A stretch of 64,000 nt of DNA from Pholiota molesta (GCA_014925825.1 JACGCK010000057.1:214055-278054), one strand, 5' to 3'; numbered from the stretch's first letter, positions 21,756-34,434 are shown. Translations and numbers: made by a program. The notes: generated by a model from the sequence alone, not told the origin.

Positions 21756-23399
21756 TCAGCCAGCAATCGGACTCAGCCTGCCAGGGCTCGCGAGCGGGGG
21801 ACTGGCGCCCGACCGCGTGGGGCTTCCACTCCTGCTCGCGCGGCGGCTCTGGCCATCATAGTCGCTCCCCTCCGCGCGCAGCTCCGCATGCCCCATCTTC
21901 GTCAGCTTCTCGTCAAAGTCGCGGTTGCGGTACCCCGACACGATGCGCTCGAGCAGCTCGGACGTCGACACGCCCGGCGTGCGCCGCGTGGGGATGAATT
22001 TGCCTGTGGGATAAATGGGAGGGGTGGGCGAGTGAGTTGCGTGCGTTCGACGCCCGAGGGGAGGGGACACGGGGATACGCACCTTGGCTCTTGACGTAGC
22101 TGTACACGTCGTCGTGGCCCGCGCTGGCGTACGCGTCTTCGTCGTGCGCGACGTAGTCGATCTCGTACTTCCGGAGGAACGCCTCGTCGATGACCCACGG
22201 CGCTTCGTCGACGACCTCGTCGACCCATCTACAGTGCCGCACGGCCTCTAACCTGCGATCGCATGTCAATTTTCGCGCATATTTTAATAAGAAGAAAAAA
22301 GGGTGCGACGCACCGCTCGGCATGGATCATGACCGTGCGCGCCTTGTGCGACCAGACCTGCTCATCGGAGTTTACGCCAACAAGGAGGTATACAGAGGGG
22401 AAGGATAGCTTGGCCTGGCGCAGTTGCAGCGCGTGTCTATTGTGGAGCAGCCGCTGTTCAGAATGAGGAATGAAGGAGGAGCAGACGCAAAAGACGCGTA
22501 CCCGAAATGGAAGAGGTCATATACGCCTGTCAGGTGATTGGCGATTGTGCCGTAGTGACGGGGGGCACAAAAAAATAGAGGCAAGGGCAAGAGTACGAAG
22601 ATCAGGAAAGGGGAGAGGAATCGCAGGGAGCAGGGAGGAGAGACGCACCATCGGCATATACACGCACAGGACGATCTGTGGGCGGGGGGTTGATCTGGTA
22701 TTTGCGCCAGGACTCGCCTTCGATAGCTTTGCCGACGAACGTTTGTATGTCCTCCGGGGTCAGGGCCGCGGGGTTGAACGCTGCCCGCGACGCCTGCGCC
22801 ACCGCAGGCTCTTCGGTGACGAGCAGGGGGTCGCCGCCGTGTTCACGGGCGGCGAGATGAAAACAGGAAGCAGCGAGCCGTGGTTCATCGCGCGCATCGC
22901 TGGCGTGGCGGCGGATGGGCGATGTGAAGCTGAGCCCAGGGGCTTCGACGCTCGGGGTGGAGTCGGGTGAGTTGGGCATGTGTGCTTGGGGGAGGACGGG
23001 GGTGGTCGGCGGGGATGGGTGGGGTGCTGAGGCGTGTCTGCGCCGGCGGTGGTGCTGGACTCTATGTCGCCGTCGTAGGTGGGGGAGTCGACGCCGTCTG
23101 AGTCTGAGAGGAGGTGCTGGGCGAGATGGTGCCTGGGGCGGATGGGGGCGGTCTGTTTTGAATGGGCCGCACGGGCGACACTCCCTGCCGCGTTATCGCG
23201 ATCGGGGGAGACGCGGCGGAGGCACCATCGTCCGTCAGCGGGTCGTTATCCTCCTCGGATCTGCACATCGATAAACACCAGCGCGCACAGACAGTCACGC
23301 TACTCACGCGTCGTACGCCGGCGAATCGACGGCCTTGGGGTATTTTCCAAAAGATCTCTTGCTGTGCAGCGTCCGCGTCCGCGCCGTTTCAACTGACAT
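21756..23399 (-). CDS. PCT1: CTP:phosphocholine cytidylyltransferase
   Basis: Six exons on the minus strand: 23399-23308, 23260-22649, 22526-22502 (25 nt), 22436-22314, 22252-22083 and 22003-21756. The enzyme makes CDP-choline, the rate-limiting step of the Kennedy phosphatidylcholine pathway. Motifs seen: VRVYADG/VYDLFHFG/HALQLRQAK (HxGH nucleotidyl-transfer signature), VGVNSDE, EAVRHCRWVDEV, DYVAHDE and FIPTRRTPGVSTSELLERI (RTxGVSTS). The N terminus (SKRSFGKYPKAVDSP) is typical of basidiomycete forms. The low-complexity part of exon 2 needs two one-base corrections, one at the A run 23156-23159 and one near 22800. The coding sum of 1270 nt plus two is exactly 424 codons. The catalytic exons are intact. 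Confidence 0.9.
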
Positions 23400-23678
23400 C
23401 GTTGCGGCCAATAGCTTAGGCGTCAATCGACAAAAATACTAGCCTTACTGTCACGTCACACCTTGGCGCAATGGATTTTCCACGCTCATCACCGCACCCA
23501 AAGGCAAAGGAGGCCCCTATGGATTCCGTCCACACACTCATCATCTTCTTCAGCACTTATTCGGCTAGAGCAAAAATCGATGACCGCCTTGAATTTCTCG
23601 TAGTCCCGTTATATTCAAAAGAGAACAAAAACATTATGCAGGCTATCCATAAGTTTATCCCGACAAGGCTTTTCACCT

Positions 23679-23760
23679 TCTCTGTTAGTATATCGGTTAG
23701 TACACGCGCCTGTCATGCTATGGTGCGCGCGAAAGCTGGGTTCGACTCCCAGACAGAGAG
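23679..23760 (+). tRNA. tRNA-Asp (GTC) with 10-nt intron
   Basis: Acceptor stem TCTCTGT/ACAGAGA is fully paired. D arm GTAT...GTAC; anticodon stem CGCGC/GCGCG with loop CTGTCA...C, anticodon GTC and an intron of about 10 nt (TGCTATGGTG) after position 37; T arm CTGGG-TTCGACT-CCCAG; discriminator G. It differs from the copy at 21167 mainly in the intron and anticodon stem. Confidence 0.82.
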
Positions 23761-23780
23761 TGGAGAAGACTGAGTGAACG

Positions 23781-23789
23781 TTTTTTTTT
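23781..23789 (+). terminator. Pol III terminator of tRNA-Asp
   Basis: Nine consecutive T begin 21 nt downstream of the mature 3' end of the tRNA at 23679-23760. Confidence 0.65.
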
Positions 23790-23797
23790 CGCCTTTA

Positions 23798-23827
23798 GAA
23801 AGCTGCGTTCGACTCCCAGACAGAGAG
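23798..23827 (+). repeat. Duplicated 3' half of the tRNA-Asp gene
   Basis: GAAAGCTG, then CGTTCGACTCCC and AGACAGAGAG, repeats the variable loop, T arm and acceptor strand of the tRNA at 23679-23760, with one change in the T stem (GGG to GCG). It is followed by a piece resembling the D arm (TATCGGTTA). There is no 5' half, so it is not a functional tRNA. Confidence 0.7.
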
Positions 23828-23829
23828 CT

Positions 23830-24622
23830 CTATCGGTTAATATAATGTTTTTATTTTGGTGACATGTTTACGCTTGGACCTCTGTTTAGAGATTTAGTCA
23901 TGAACGTTGAACGCTAATGATATCATTGTTTTCCGAGGAGAAGTCGATCTGGTGCCAGTAGTACACTGCCCAATGATTAATAATTCTTCTTTTAATTGAG
24001 ATCGTAGTTTGGGTATCCGAATGATTTGGATATATCAACACGGGTATGGCCTCCGTGTCGTGGAAAGCGTACGACAGCGTATGTACAAGATAATAGAAAT
24101 TAAGCTCGAGAGAGAATTGAAAAATGATATCAATCAAAGTGATTTTTAGATGAAATACCGGAATGAAAAAAGAAATAACAACAATCAGGAGAGTGGCCTT
24201 CACTTGATGTCGGGCATAAACTAGAAAGGAAGATGAAGATGGGACATGATAAAACGAGAGAAAACAGCAAGGCATGGTGTGAGGAAAATCTGGATGACGG
24301 TTGCAAAAGGGTAAGGGAATGATTCGAGAATTTCGAAGCTGTTCGTTATGCGGCGTTGGTTGCATCCATGCATGCGGCATGCATGAACAAAAAAAGATCA
24401 TGAATGTTGGAAAATAATAAATGCAAGACGAAAATAAGCCCTGAAATAATTTACATCGTGGATGGGTATGCAGCCACACGCCCACGGAACCTGACAACGC
24501 ATACGGGGGAACTCACCCAACATGCAGCAGGTCTCAAACCAAGAAAAGAAGAACGAAAGAACGAGCCGCCGAAACACTCCCCTCCTCTTCCTCCCTTTCC
24601 GCCCTGCCCCTGCCCCTCACCC
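23830..24622 (-). other. Intergenic, 3' flank of the phosphatase gene
   Basis: AT-rich. The 199-codon open frame 23898-24497 (minus) has neither motifs nor a credible start and is taken as chance. Probably the 3' UTR of the minus-strand gene ending at 24623. Confidence 0.4.
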
Positions 24623-27600
24623 TCACGCATACGCCGAACTCTCCAGCCCCGCCTTGCTCACCCTCCGCATCGGCTGTAGCGTCGTCTCATCCACAGGCGC
24701 CCGCCGCGCATGCCGATACCGCCCGCTCGCGTCCTTGATCTCCATCTCCTGCCCCGAGTCCCCGAGCACGCGCTCCTTGATCGTGCCCGCCGACAGCGGC
24801 CCGCCGTGCGTGATGCCCTCCGTGCCCACCGGCGGCAGGCTTTCGCGCACATGCGTCGCCCCGCGGCGCCCGCCCGACGCCATCGTGTACGCCTCCTGCA
24901 CCGTCGCGACCGTGTGTGTGTGGCCGTGCGATGGGGCATGCGCGTCCGCAGAGACCGCGCCTGATGGCAGGGTTGAATGGGACGAATGGGACGAAGAAAG
25001 AGCGGCGTTGGATGCAGCGGAGTTGGGGGCCTGCACGCCGACAGACTTGCCACCGAGCTCTTGTTCCTCGAAGTTCATGAGCTCAGACACGAATCCGATG
25101 TTGGAGAGATGCCTTTGCGGCGTTCAAGGACAAAGGCGTATGCTTGTGAAAGGTCCAGTGGTTTGCGTGGATGAGATACGCCATGACCGCCGTCACCGAG
25201 CGTGATTTCCCGGCTTTGCAGTGCACGTATGTAGGTGCGGAATGCAAGCGGCGTCGTCTAGTATAAATGATTCATGTAATTCGAAAGTACATATTCAGCA
25301 TTAGTTCACGTATATACAGGATCAAACAACTCACCGATAAATCACACGCCTCCCTAACACCTCTTGTTATATTCTCCTCTTCCACTGTATCCCTCATAGG
25401 TATTTTATAATATTTGAATACCTCCTTCAAGCCCAACCCATGGTCGTCATCACACTCTGCCGCGATGTTCAATATCCGTTTGATGCCCAGCGCTCGTAGC
25501 TTCTCCACATGCTCCGGATTCGTCAGCTCAGGCCCGAGGAACAAGAAGTTCGGTAGGATCGTCGACACCGCGAACATAGGGAAGGCATCCTCTGTTGTCG
25601 GTGGGTCCAGGTCTGGCCGGGCGGTAGAGGGCGATGGAGGTAGAATGGCGAGGCGTACCGGGGTATGTGGTGGAGTGTATAGGGCGTTAGATAATTTGCG
25701 GGATCATGCGTAGGTGAAAATGGGTTGTTATTGGGGTACATCCGCGCCGACAAGGGTGGGGATGATTCGAGTACATCAGTGTAGATGAGAAGGAGATTGC
25801 GGCGGCCCGACATTGATGGAGAGTGAGGGCGGGCCAAGTGTCGCTGAACGCATTGGCCTAGTTCGCACGGAGAGTTTTGGGAGGTTGGGTTGAGGCGCTC
25901 TGCGGAGCGTGTGTCCAGCCCTTTTAGGCGAGGCACACTCGGGCGACGAGGTGGGACAGGGCGGCGGAAGCCTATCGAAGAAGGAGGAGGGGAAGGAGAG
26001 GAGTCATCTACGCTCAGATGGTGTTGAGGCGACAGTTTCAGCGGCGCGGGGCGCGATGATGAAGTAGTGGAGGGCATCATGGGCATGGGCGAACGGGGGA
26101 GAGGCGGAGTTGGAGGGCTGGAAGACGTGGATGACGATGGCTCAATTTCAGGGAGCTTTTTGAAGCGCAAGGCGGTTTGTGTATCAAGCTGGGAAAGACC
26201 GCTGCCCTTCCGGCTCTGAAAAGCCCGTTCGACGGAGCGGGCAGTTGTTTGTTGCAAGCGTCGACGATGCCTCTGACTCGATATCGTGTTCTGTTACAAT
26301 CAGAGTTTCCAGATTGGGTCGTGTCCGGCAGATGAAAGCCCCCTTTCTAGGTAGTCGATCGTGCCATAAGTTAGCAGCGGTAATATAACAGGCATGATGG
26401 CCCACGCCGTGGCACTCAAATTATCCCTGTCCTTGATATCCATATCATCGTCGTATATCACCACATTCCCATCCCAAGGACCCTCACCGCCATGAGAGAT
26501 CCCATTGCATCTTCTCATGGTCCGTGGTGATGAACTGGCGCAGAGCATCTAGTGATTGAAGCCCCCCAGCGGGCTTGCGACAGCGCTTGAGAATCAGTGA
26601 GGGGATGGCTATATGAATACTGTGCTGTAAATGGAAAGCCTGATGGATGGGAAGGGGCCGTGTGTCGATGAGAAGCGGTCGTTTCGACGATATCAAACGA
26701 TCATAGAGGGCTTTTGGGGAGATTGGGCGGGCAATGTTCGCGGGGAGCGGGGGCAGTGGCGAAGAAACTGGTGTGGTGCGGTATTTGCCATTAAACGGAG
26801 AGAAGAGCGGCGTGCTCGTGGAAGGTGGGAAACCGCCGCTCGTCGGCGCTGGTGAAAGGCCATTTGCTGGAGGCTTAGACGATGCCCCTAATTCGACCTC
26901 GCTTCCGGTGATGATAAGAGTTTGAAGCTCCGTACTCTGTCCTGCAGACATGAGCCCTCCTTCCAAATATTCGATAGTACCGTGTGTGAGCAAAGGAGAT
27001 AGTACAGGGAGGATGGCCCACGCATATACGTTCAGATTGTCCCTGTCCTTAAGATCCATCTCGTTGTCATATATTACTGCATTCCCATCCCAGGGCCCTG
27101 CGGGTGCCATGAGTAGATCCCATTGGACCTTCCCTTGCTCAGTCGTGATGAACTGACGTAGATCATCGAGTGATTGGAGCCCTCCCATGGGTTTGCGAGA
27201 GCGCTTGAGGATAAGGGAAGGGACGATGATATGAATACTGTGCCGCAGGTGGGAGGCCTGGTAGACCGCGAGGGGCCGGGTATCGATTAGGAGGGGACGC
27301 TTAGATGATACAAGACGTTGACGGAGCGCTTTGGGAGAAATTGGACGGGCGGTATTCCCAGGGAGCGGGGAGGCTGGCGTTGAACGGTGCTTGCCATTGA
27401 ACGCAGAGAAGAGCGACGTATACGGCGTCTCTATGGGGGTGAAGTAGTTCGAAGTGGTCGACTGGGGGCTGATCGCACTCTGTGGTTGAGATATGGACCC
27501 CAGAGCAGCGGTAATACCATTGCCATTTGGTTTCGAAGACGTCGACGTGGTGCCAGGTGGGGGAAATGGCAATTTGGAGATAACGGTGTCGATGTCGAGG

Positions 27601-27995
27601 TCGATTTTGGGGAGATTGCTGCGCGAGCGGATCGGCCTAAGGCGCAAATTGGCCTTGACGCTCTGACGCAGCTGCTGCAGCTCAGCGAGATCTTTGGTAA
27701 TATCATCCGGAAGCGGCTCCTCGTCGGTCGGAGTGATCTTGTGCAGCGAGGGCCCATTGTGACTCCGGCGATTGGGTGAGGACGAGTCAGACGAATCCGT
27801 ATCCGAGAGCTGGAGGGTGTCCTGAAAGTCGTCGTCGTCGTCATCAGAGAGCTGTAGAAGTTGTGGTGATGAGGCGTCGGTGTCGTCGTCGGCATCTGCG
27901 ACGTGGATAGTGGGGCCCTTGTGCCTAGCGCGGGCGAGGTCGATGTTTGGAGGCCGAAAGCGCTTGGGACCGGGGGCGGGAGCATCGTCGAGCAT
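24623..27995 (-). CDS. Dual-specificity (MAPK-type) phosphatase with two rhodanese modules
   Basis: N to C: start MLDDAPAPGPKRFRPPNIDL at 27995; acidic low-complexity region; rhodanese module 1 (about 27340-26945, SSKRPLLIDTRPLAVYQ); module 2 (about 26725-26335, SSKRPLLIDTRPLPIHQ); Pro/Ser linker (SQLDTQTALRFKKLPEIEPS); dual-specificity phosphatase domain (ILPNFLFLGPELTNPEHVEKL, IPMRDTVEEENI, then VHCKAGKSRS with catalytic Cys and Arg near 25220-25195); tail NFEEQELGGKSVGVQ. One intron, 25334-25258. Rhodanese-plus-DSP is the MAP-kinase phosphatase layout; the rhodanese loops lack Cys, so they likely dock the kinase. Many one-base losses break the frame: 25097-25104, 25152-25154, 25251-25257, 25335-25343, 25679-25687, about 26335 and 26490-26500. 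The catalytic residues are preserved, which argues for sequence error. Confidence 0.82.
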
Positions 27996-29301
27996 GACGG
28001 GCAGGATCAGGAGTGTGATCGTATACTTTGCTTTCCAAGCAAACAAAAGCACAAGTTTCACAGCACAGACAACATCATCATATGCATTTATGTCTGTTCC
28101 TGATCCCGTCGTTAAGGCAATGAAGACAAGCTTATTTTAGTACATAATCACTCGGCGAAGATCGCACAATAATGAGTTTACAATACGTACATTGAGCGAA
28201 ACACAATATCCAACACATTGAAAAACTCCTTAGTGTAGACATGTTGAAGGTTGGGCAACCCACAATTCCAAAGGCGCTTATTTTTAGCGCTGGCCACCGA
28301 GATAAATGATATGTCACCGGTGGTTTATATTGCCTTCCTTCGGAAATGGGTCGATTTCGAAATTTTAATAACTAGGCTTGATTGTTTGCATGTTCACTTG
28401 GGAGATTCTAACTCCATTCGACGAAAAAAAATGGTGTCGCGGACCGACACCAGCTAAAATCATAACACCCATAAAACCCATACATAGGTCACTGAAAGTA
28501 TTCGCCCGTCAGGAGGTACCGCTAGCGAAAATTAGAGCTTAGAAAGTTATCGTTCTAGCCTTAGCCTTGGGGATGTCACCTAGCAACGTCGCTCAGCATA
28601 GCAAGTCTAGCGATGGAGTCAATTATGCAATCCATCGAGCACTAATGAAGGTTCTATGTGATATGGGTTTATGGTAAACTCAGCCAAGGTTCAAGCGGAA
28701 TGAATGAGCAACCAATATCAAACCTGACCACCAGTGCACGGTGGCACAAGATGGCACCATCCATGGGCCAAGCACCACCAACCTTTTTGGGTCCACAATC
28801 GAAATTAGTAATTCCTATCTCCGGATGTAGAGGCAATTGCCTTTCTTAGTAAAGTCCTAAATCGACCTTGGCAAACGCGCTTATTATGACACGCTAACGA
28901 GAAGCATAGTAGGATTGAATCAACTATAATCTACTATAACCCTTACAAATGTGAATGATTCACCTTTAAGCCCAAAGGACATGGAGCTCCTCGCTGCAAT
29001 GGAGAAATTCGTGACAACTCTTGCGGCACCGAAAGCGGTTCAAGAAACCATCAGTCAGACAATCTAAAAGTCTCAGTGGGGCTACTAAGCAACGCAGCAC
29101 AGTGATGAAATAGAAGGCGATGAATTTTTTGGGGTTTTTCGAGTCTTTTTTCTAATTCTACCTATTTTTCAGAAAATATCGCAACCAAGGATCCAGCTCA
29201 TCACATGAGACGCGTCTTTCCAGTCTGCACAGCTGTTGTCGAACGCATCAAGTCACTGTAGCCATAGATGAATAAATAGTTACGGGAAAGGAAGAAAAAA
29301 C
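27996..29301 (+). other. Gene-poor 1.3 kb
   Basis: Contains the phosphatase promoter and the 3' flank of PAN3. The short open frame at 28658-28849 has no motif. Decayed transposon sequence is possible but I could not identify any domain. Confidence 0.35.
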
Positions 29302-32127
29302 TCACTCGAAAGCATTCGACACACACATCTTGATATCCTTGTAGCTCACCACCAAACAGCTCTGCTCATCACGCGCAACGAGCATAAGCTTCTCGTCCGT
29401 CCCGGCATCAAGCTAAATTTCGACACACAGTTAAATATTTAAGGCAGCAGAGTAGATAGGATAAGAAGCATACCTTGTTCAAACATGTAAGCACGTGTGA
29501 GAGATCAAGCACCGGGTTTCCATGCTCATCGACTTGGTGAAAGACGTAGTCCCTAAACAGCTTGATGATATAGCGATCGCCCGTTTCAGACCAGCGGGCA
29601 TCCCTTGCAAACCTGTAATAAGGTCACGAATCAGTCTGTATTGACTGACAGCGAAAGAGCATCGCAGCGCGAAGGTAGAAAACAGAAAAAGACGTACTCT
29701 GGCCGTTCATTGATGAACCCGAACTTGCACATGAGTCTGAACAGACGCGCATTCTCAAGCTCGCCCATGAGTTCATTCTCAAGTCGATCGGTAGCCCTGT
29801 ATCAGAAAATGTGGTAAATCAGTATAAAAAGCACAATTTTGGAAGCGATGTCATACATGAGCGCATCGTCATGCTCCTGCAGTATCCGCGGGCGAATCAT
29901 CTCCAAAACCTGGTCGATATTCTGTTACAGAAAACCCCAGCAAGGTCAATTGACAGCCTCCCCTAGTCTCTTCGATAAAGACACACCTTCTGGATCTTGC
30001 TACACAAAAACAGCGCAAGAGCCTGTATCTCCATACTATACCCCTTCTTCATGCTCTCGACGCTCTTTTGTAGGTTCCCCTGCGTTGCAGCCGCCAGGTT
30101 GCCTGTGCACAACGCGAAGATCAGCCGACCGAACTTGATAAGATCTTCCTGCTGAAGGGTTGCGATATCCGGCTGAGCGGTGCCGAAGAGAAGTACATCG
30201 AAGAGCCCACAGGAGGAAATGCGGACTCTGATGGTCCATCACTTGGTCAATCAGAGATATTTTTAGGAACAAAAAAAAACCTACCGATTTTGCCCAGTCA
30301 CCAGAATTTTCGTTGCATCGATCATCCTTACTGCCAGACCTCTCTCATGTACCTTCTTGATCGCTGATGCGATCTGTACAATGTATGACCATAGTGTACG
30401 CTCTGGTAGCAGCTGCACTTGTGATTGCAATTGCAACTGCTGCTGTTGTTGTTGCTGCTGGCGCCCATGGCGTCCATAATATACAGGCTGTTGATATGTG
30501 AGCGTGTTGGAGGAGGCAGGCTTGGGTTTGATATGCAAGTCATATAGCGTTTGCGCGTTCGGGTGGTAGGCGTAGGCGACGACGAGCGCTAAAAAAGATA
30601 ATCAGGCGCCAATTAGTCTTTCGTACAGATGCAGTCACATAAAGAGGAGACAAACAATTGTCGTTGAACGAGCGCGTAGTGAATGCCTCCTTCACAGCCA
30701 CGATGTGGGGTGCTGGATCTGCGACCAAGTTTCAATAGGCGCGAAAGCGACCTGGTGCGTCAGACGGAAATTCTCCACCCGCCGCAGGCAGAAGGGCGTG
30801 CCATCCGCGCTCCGGATAGCTCTGTATACGGTGAGTGCCAGTTTCCCAGCTTCTTGCGCTCCCGTTCCCCAGCACCTGCACCTGTGGGCTCGAGCGGAAC
30901 AAGCGTATGATATCCCTGTAGCTCTTCGGGAGGCCTAGGTCGACGGGGTTCACTGTGCGGCTGGTCTCACTCCGCTCTTGCAGCAGCTGACGCAACTCGG
31001 TAGATGAAGGGACAAAGTGGGAAGCAGATGGGTTCTGCACGAGTTCGGGGGGCATGTTCGGGGTGTAAAGGAGATAATTCAGCTGCAACCAGAGTGGCGT
31101 AAATAAATCAATCAGGCAGAAGTGTAGGATATAGTACTTACTGGTTGCCGCAAAAAAACAGGCGCGGCGTGATAGTAGGATGTCTCGTGTGGATGGTATT
31201 CGTCATAGTAGTTTGGTGTCTCCGTCTTGAAATTTCTTTTAGCATGAAATTGCCGAAGAAAATAGATCAAACCGTACAATTTCAAGCCCTTGCAAGCCAT
31301 TTCCGAGTGATCCACCTGATAGTCGTACCCATCATGATACCCGTACTCTTGCTGCCCCAGCCCATGATCAGCATACTCCTCGTGGGGCTGCCCGTTGGCA
31401 TACCCGTTCCCCTCCTCAGCATACCCGATCTCCTCGTGGCTCTCTGGGGCCTGGGCGTCGACACTCATCTCCGGTATACCGGCTTCCGTTGCTTGGGGAG
31501 GAGGTGGAGAAACAACGTCGCGCTGTGCAGCAGCCGCATTGGCGAACTTGGGCACGAAGATCGGCGCGTTCACAGCCTGTGCGGTGATGGCGGCTACCGC
31601 AGGCGAACTTACGCGGGGGACAGGAGAAGTGGGTCTGCGTGGTTGTTAGACTGGCGGTAAGGGCCTCTGGGGAAGACATACGGGGGTGGGATAGCATCTT
31701 CGGCCTGTGTATGGCTGAGTCATGCGTTTCTGGAGATGGAAAAGATATAAGGACGCACGGGAGGATGGTAATACACGCATCCTTTGTCCTGAAATCGACA
31801 ACTTCTGTATAAATTGAAGTAATGGTCGATTGATTAGTTTGAGTTGAATGTAAGACGTGATGTAGATTGTATGATAAATGGCCCTTCGAAAGCGATCACT
31901 CACCCATAGATAACGATGTTCCTGCACTGTCTCTGCACAGAATCTACACCAAACAGTATCCATAGTGAGTGAGCTTTGTCGAAGCCTAGATGCCGCGTAA
32001 TGGCACAACCTGGTTAAACTGTTGAACACATACCCTTACGTGGTGGTGCTTGTTTCACAGCGTCCTCCTCCTCGGTGGGTTTGGCAATGCGCACGGCAGT
32101 GGACTGTGGGCGTGCAAAGAAGGCCAT
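29302..32127 (-). CDS. PAN3: PAN2-PAN3 deadenylase, PAN3 subunit
   Basis: PAN3 is the pseudokinase adaptor that binds Pab1 and brings the PAN2 nuclease to poly(A) tails. From the minus-strand start at 32127: [10 protein letters not shown], then a CCCH finger ([22 protein letters not shown]), a low-complexity region, [43 protein letters not shown], a polyglutamine insert, [32 protein letters not shown], then the knob domain ([31 protein letters not shown]) to [11 protein letters not shown]. 3' exons: 29302-29412, 29474-29612, 29698-29796, 29857-29921, 29987-30227, 30285-30588, and one from 30656 upward. Single-base losses are needed at the G run 30707-30710 and at two or more places between 30790 and 30960. 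5' exon borders are approximate. Confidence 0.88.
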
Positions 32128-33927
32128 TAGAATATAATACAAATAGATGGCGACGTAGGCGCCTCCGGTCTGCTGCCCAGCAGAAAGGACGAGGCAGAAG
32201 GAGATTAAGCACGAACAGAATACCGACCCTGGATATCACCGCAATGGGCCTTGCCAAATATAACAATACAAAGTCTGACCAATCAACATGAGGTTGGTGG
32301 TTGGCCATTCTGCACAATGTTCACGGGATGAAGATATTGGTACGGACGTGTAGCTGTGACTTTCTCGAGAAATTTCAGTGGGATATTACATAGGGATACG
32401 ATTTTGAAGCAAATTGATTGACTGATGTCGATGGAATCATCACATATCTAGTATAATGGAATGGATTTTAATTGTTTCGTCTGAATGCAATCTTGTTCAT
32501 CTGCAAATTTTTCGGGAAGGTGTTGGTTGGGTGGATGTTGGTAAGTTACTATTTAGAGAGACAAAAACTGAGCATTATCTATTATTCTGCAGGCATCGGC
32601 GCGTCATATCTTGACAATGAATGCTAATGGATCCACTGGCATCCAATGAAGTGCCGATAGCTTTAGGTTGAGCCCTTCGAAATCATCTTGTTCAGCGCTC
32701 AATAATTTTTATTTTTTGGATTCAGACCTCTACTGTCGAGGCGCATCAACGGAACAATGGGCCAGAATGGGCGCTTGTCTACGGCTTGTTAAAAATAGAT
32801 CGTCGTGCTTTACCTTGAATATTCTGAATCCGGACCGACTGATTCATACTCAGGCGCTGCTTGAAAGAGTTTCTCTTGATGCCAAATGGCAATCCGAAAG
32901 CCGAGAATTCGTGGATTTCTCCCCTACTTGCTTTACAAGGAAGACGATGTAATGGGCGGCCCGGGTGTTCGTGTATTTATGCCAACCTGCAGACGTAGTC
33001 GTCAAGGAAGTTGCGGCTACTTGAAGTTGGGATGGACAATCTAGGACTAGTAACTAACGAAATAGATGATTTTAGAGAGGTCATCAAAGTATTTGCACAC
33101 CATTACTATGATATAGGTGATCTCCTTACATTGCGGATGCTTCTAGAGAGAGAAAAAATAATTCTGATCTCTCCTTGACTACTTAGCTATGTAGCATCCG
33201 ACTTCGTCGTCAAACTCTCCCTGCTACTTTCCTGCACAATCAAACTGCAGCATATAAGGATGCTCTATCTGGTTCTCTGGACAGATTGATTTTTTAAATC
33301 CAAAAAATTTGGTAGCTCCTATCGCTTTATTGCTTTCATCAGAACAAGAGGTATCAATAGAGGCGTAACTTGCGGACAAGTTATAGGTGTAGACCGCTAG
33401 TATCGACGATATTCCCGCTGTGCATTTTGTTTAGCAGCCAGCACGGACTTTGAGCACACTCAAGTAATCCGGGATATCTTGACATCCGTGGCAGCCGCAT
33501 CGTGGCAATTTTTGCAGTAATTTCCGTTCAATACTTTACTCAATAATAATCACCGTTCAGAACACATGCGTGAAATGTTATTGCTACTCGTCACCTCCTG
33601 GTGTCGAAGGATGGTTATCAGCGCTGGAAGTGTTGTAAGTAGACAAATATAGCTATTAGATACAAATGGAGGTATTTTAGAAATCGTATCCCTGGTGGCC
33701 AGTATATTTTCAGTTCTGTAATCCGAGCATAGCGGCAGTAAATCTAAAAGGAACAAAGCGTATTTCAAGTCCATACATTCATCGATTATACGGTGATCCA
33801 ATTTTTTGGAGGCGAGGGCGAATCGGATTTTGGGGGTAAAAAAGGACCTCAATCTCTCCACTTCCACTATATCTTCAGACCCGACTTTAAATCTCTAAAG
33901 ACCACCTTAAGACATCATTGAAACAAG
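32128..33927 (+). other. 1.8 kb without a recognisable gene
   Basis: AT-rich DNA with short open frames (32668-32952 plus, 33550-33867 minus) of no recognisable family. The right end is the promoter of the secreted protein gene at 33928. Confidence 0.4.
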
Positions 33928-34434
33928 ATGCATTTTCGCAAGATAGCTCTTAGCGCTGCTCTGATCTACACCGGAATGGCATATGCCACCTCTGGAGATG
34001 GTATGTTCTTCATCTTCATTGACGTTTATGGTTGCTGACAAGTCCTTGTGCTCCCTCCGCAGCCACATTCTTTGAGCCCGGTGTGAGTAGCTCGTGTGCA
34101 AGCTCCTCCCATATTTTACTGGATTGAATAGCTCGGGGCCTGTGGGGTATCAAACAATGCAAACGACTTTATTGTAGCGCTTTCACCTGCAGAGTACAGC
34201 AGTGGGGCAAACTGCGGCAGGGATATAGAAGTTCAGTGTACGTGTTCATATTCTAACAAATTTAATATATCAAAATTAAGAGCTTTTCAAGACCAAGGAA
34301 AGTCTGTCATAGTAGAAGTCGTGGACTTATGTCCGGGATGTGCCTCTGGCAGCATCGATCTTTCCCCAGCCGCATTTTCTCAATTGGCCGATGAGTCCCT
34401 TGGACGAATCCAAGTTACTTGGAGCTTCGTTTAA
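33928..34434 (+). CDS. Secreted RlpA-like double-psi beta-barrel protein
   Basis: Four exons, 33928-34000, 34063-34082 (20 nt), 34132-34237 and 34283-34434, giving 116 aa. A signal peptide (MHFRKIALSAALIYTGMAYA) precedes a compact barrel domain: TFFEPGLGACGV, NDFIVALSPAEYSSG, NCGRDIEV, GKSVIVEVVDLCPGC, SIDLSPAAFSQLAD and LGRIQVTW. This is the expansin/barwin/RlpA-like fold common in small fungal secreted proteins; the lytic Asp environment (VVDLCPGC) is conserved. Four Cys could form two disulfides. Introns are 45-62 nt. The frame is intact. The role is probably extracellular wall or host-surface interaction; enzymatic activity is not established for this family in fungi. Confidence 0.85.

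Noticed and set aside
23798..23827. Third functional tRNA-Asp
   Set aside because: Only the 3' half is present and the T stem carries a mismatch.
23898..24497. Minus-strand 199-codon open frame
   Set aside because: No motif, no plausible start or codon bias, and located in the presumed 3' flank of the phosphatase gene.
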